Assembly (NCBI GenBank): GCA_945875845.1
Contig: CAMCMB010000032.1
Location: forward strand, 1-64,000
Length of the DNA stretch: 64,000 bases
Direction: 5' to 3'
Source of the DNA: Pirellula staleyi DSM 6068
Lineage (GTDB): Bacteria; Planctomycetota; Planctomycetia; Pirellulales; Pirellulaceae
Shown here: piece by piece, positions 63,189-64,000 of the stretch
Numbering within the stretch: position 1 is the first letter of the stretch
Layout: each line of letters begins with the position of its first letter
Translations under genes and position numbers: made by a program
Notes under the pieces: generated by a model
What the model was told of the DNA's origin: nothing
The model's input: the letters and a program-made list of their open reading frames with translations, nothing else
Databases searched by the model: none

Positions 63189-64000
63189 GATTTTGGTGGT
63201 GCGTTGAACGGATGCTTTGAGTGCGAAGATTGTCGGAATTTGGAAACATGGGTCGTGTTTCCGATGCAAGGAAAAAGGATCCGGTAACGCAGATCAGTTC
63301 ATTGTCAATCGCCGAGCGCGTTGCATGGTCAAGGGCGATTTGGCTTGAGGGTGCTGACAATATTTCGACCTGAGGGTGATGGATTCGTTTTGCGTTGGCG
63401 ATTTCTTCGAGTCGTTCAACGGGAACGACTCTCGGGTTGTTCTGAAATTGAGTGACGATCAATCGATCCGCATAGTCGAGGATTTGATCGAGAATACTCG
63501 CATAGTCCTTGTCTTTGGAGCAAGCGAAAATGATCGTCTTTTTGGCTGGAGAAAAATGGTCGTTGAGTGAGCTGATTAGTGCCGCGATGGAAGCAATATT
63601 GTGCGACGTATCTATGACCGTCATGGGTTTGGTCGACACAACTTCGATTCGGCAGCACAATTGCGTGTTCGCGAGGGCATCGACCATCCCATTTTGTGGG
63701 AGAGACCAGCCATCCGATTGGAGGCGTTGCCAGGCGGCAATCGCGATAGCTGCATTATCTGCCTGATGTTTTCCGGGCATTCGCAAGGCGAGGTTGCCTA
63801 TCGGAGTTGCTGGAATTCGAGCCGACATTGGAGTGAAATCCATTCGGCTAGCGCCTTCGGATCGAGGATCGATGGAAATGGCTGGTCCTCTTTTTTTGGG
63901 CTGAGTGGTGCATTCGAAATCGACACCGAGCTCCCAAAGCGGGCTATTTGTTTCGATGCACTTTGCTCGAATGACCGAGCTTGCATCAGGATGCCTTGCG
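63181..64000 (-). CDS. folC: Folylpolyglutamate synthase (partial, N-terminus outside window)
   Basis: The frame is open to the right edge, and the last about 272 codons of the protein are present, reading backward from IETNSPLWELGVDFEC. The C-terminal Mur-ligase-type domain includes LALRMPGKHQADNAAIAIAAW and VIDTSHNIASIAALISSL; the second normally reads D-G-A-H-N. The ATP-binding part lies outside the window. FolC adds glutamate to folates. Its neighbours here, DUF1854 and nadB, are in the same direction and may be co-transcribed. The stop is at 63181. Confidence 0.85.
   Translation of the reverse strand, partial: ARHPDASSVIRAKCIETNSPLWELGVDFECTTQPKKRGPAISIDPRSEGASRMDFTPMSARIPATPIGNLALRMPGKHQADNAAIAIAAWQRLQSDGWSLPQNGMVDALANTQLCCRIEVVSTKPMTVIDTSHNIASIAALISSLNDHFSPAKKTIIFACSKDKDYASILDQILDYADRLIVTQFQNNPRVVPVERLEEIANAKRIHHPQVEILSAPSSQIALDHATRSAIDNELICVTGSFFLASETRPMFPNSDNLRTQSIRSTHHQNHD

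Noticed and set aside
1-64000. tRNA and rRNA genes
   Set aside because: Scanned the larger gaps by eye for GTTCGA-type T-loops with matching stems and rRNA-like blocks; none found.

Overview
The window looks like chromosomal DNA of a planctomycete, most likely from the Pirellulales side of the phylum. This is inferred from protein families, not from a search. The markers are N-terminal LExRxxLA export tags on giant surface proteins (at 1-1178 and 56008-60804), a PEP-CTERM protein, a DUF1501 / PPC / DUF1549-DUF1553 / cytochrome-WD40 operon, dockerin-like C-termini, Tat-exported sugar isomerase and Gfo/Idh/MocA proteins, and many divergent or convergent single genes. I found no rRNA, tRNA, CRISPR array, prophage or intact transposase. 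Both ends cut through genes: a surface protein at the left and folC at the right.

Layout. 1-4.1 kb: partial surface protein, PEP-CTERM protein and a caspase-fold protein lacking its catalytic dyad. 4.1-6.4 kb: pyrimidine operon pyrB plus an inactive dihydroorotase homologue. 6.7-12.7 kb: exported repeat-tailed protein, tandem PLP transsulfuration enzymes with a two-helix membrane protein, and a secreted unknown. 13.1-15.7 kb: EboE-like protein and divergent aroC. 16-18.2 kb: MFS transporter and Tat sugar-isomerase-like protein. 18.4-27.3 kb: four-gene exported cytochrome/PPC operon. 27.5-34.4 kb: MocA oxidoreductase, membrane/WD40 pair, and a divergent pair of c-type cytochrome proteins. 34.6-42.6 kb: pabB, NrnA-like phosphoesterase, membrane protein, Hsp20, a frameshifted exported M20 hydrolase, dusB and a TPR-like secreted protein. 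42.7-47.2 kb: sugar aminotransferase, an unknown joined to AroH chorismate mutase, a divergent NtrC-type regulator and a BFD-like iron-sulfur protein. 47.5-51 kb: PQQ-propeller membrane protein and a membrane-anchored unknown. 51.5-55.4 kb: acyl-adenylating enzyme plus acyl-reductase-like aldehyde dehydrogenase, convergent SDR, and a truncated NDH-2. 56-64 kb: giant metzincin/cadherin surface protein, nadB, DUF1854 and folC. Three genes use or feed chorismate (aroC, aroH, pabB), but they are scattered.

The most distinctive non-coding content is a set of dispersed palindromic repeats in nearly every large gap. Family A is a nested palindrome whose fullest copy, at 12763-13066, has perfect terminal inverted repeats. 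Family B carries a GAGGCTCCTGCCGA hairpin. Family C has double hairpins with compensatory base changes between copies. Family D is a short hairpin next to two family A copies, also with compensatory changes. No mobilising enzyme is present in the window.

The best leads for new biology are the repeats, the pseudo-caspase, the poly-G frameshift that separates a signal peptide from an M20 hydrolase, the acyl-activation/reduction pair, and the NDH-2 gene that ends just before a family A copy. None is proven from sequence alone.
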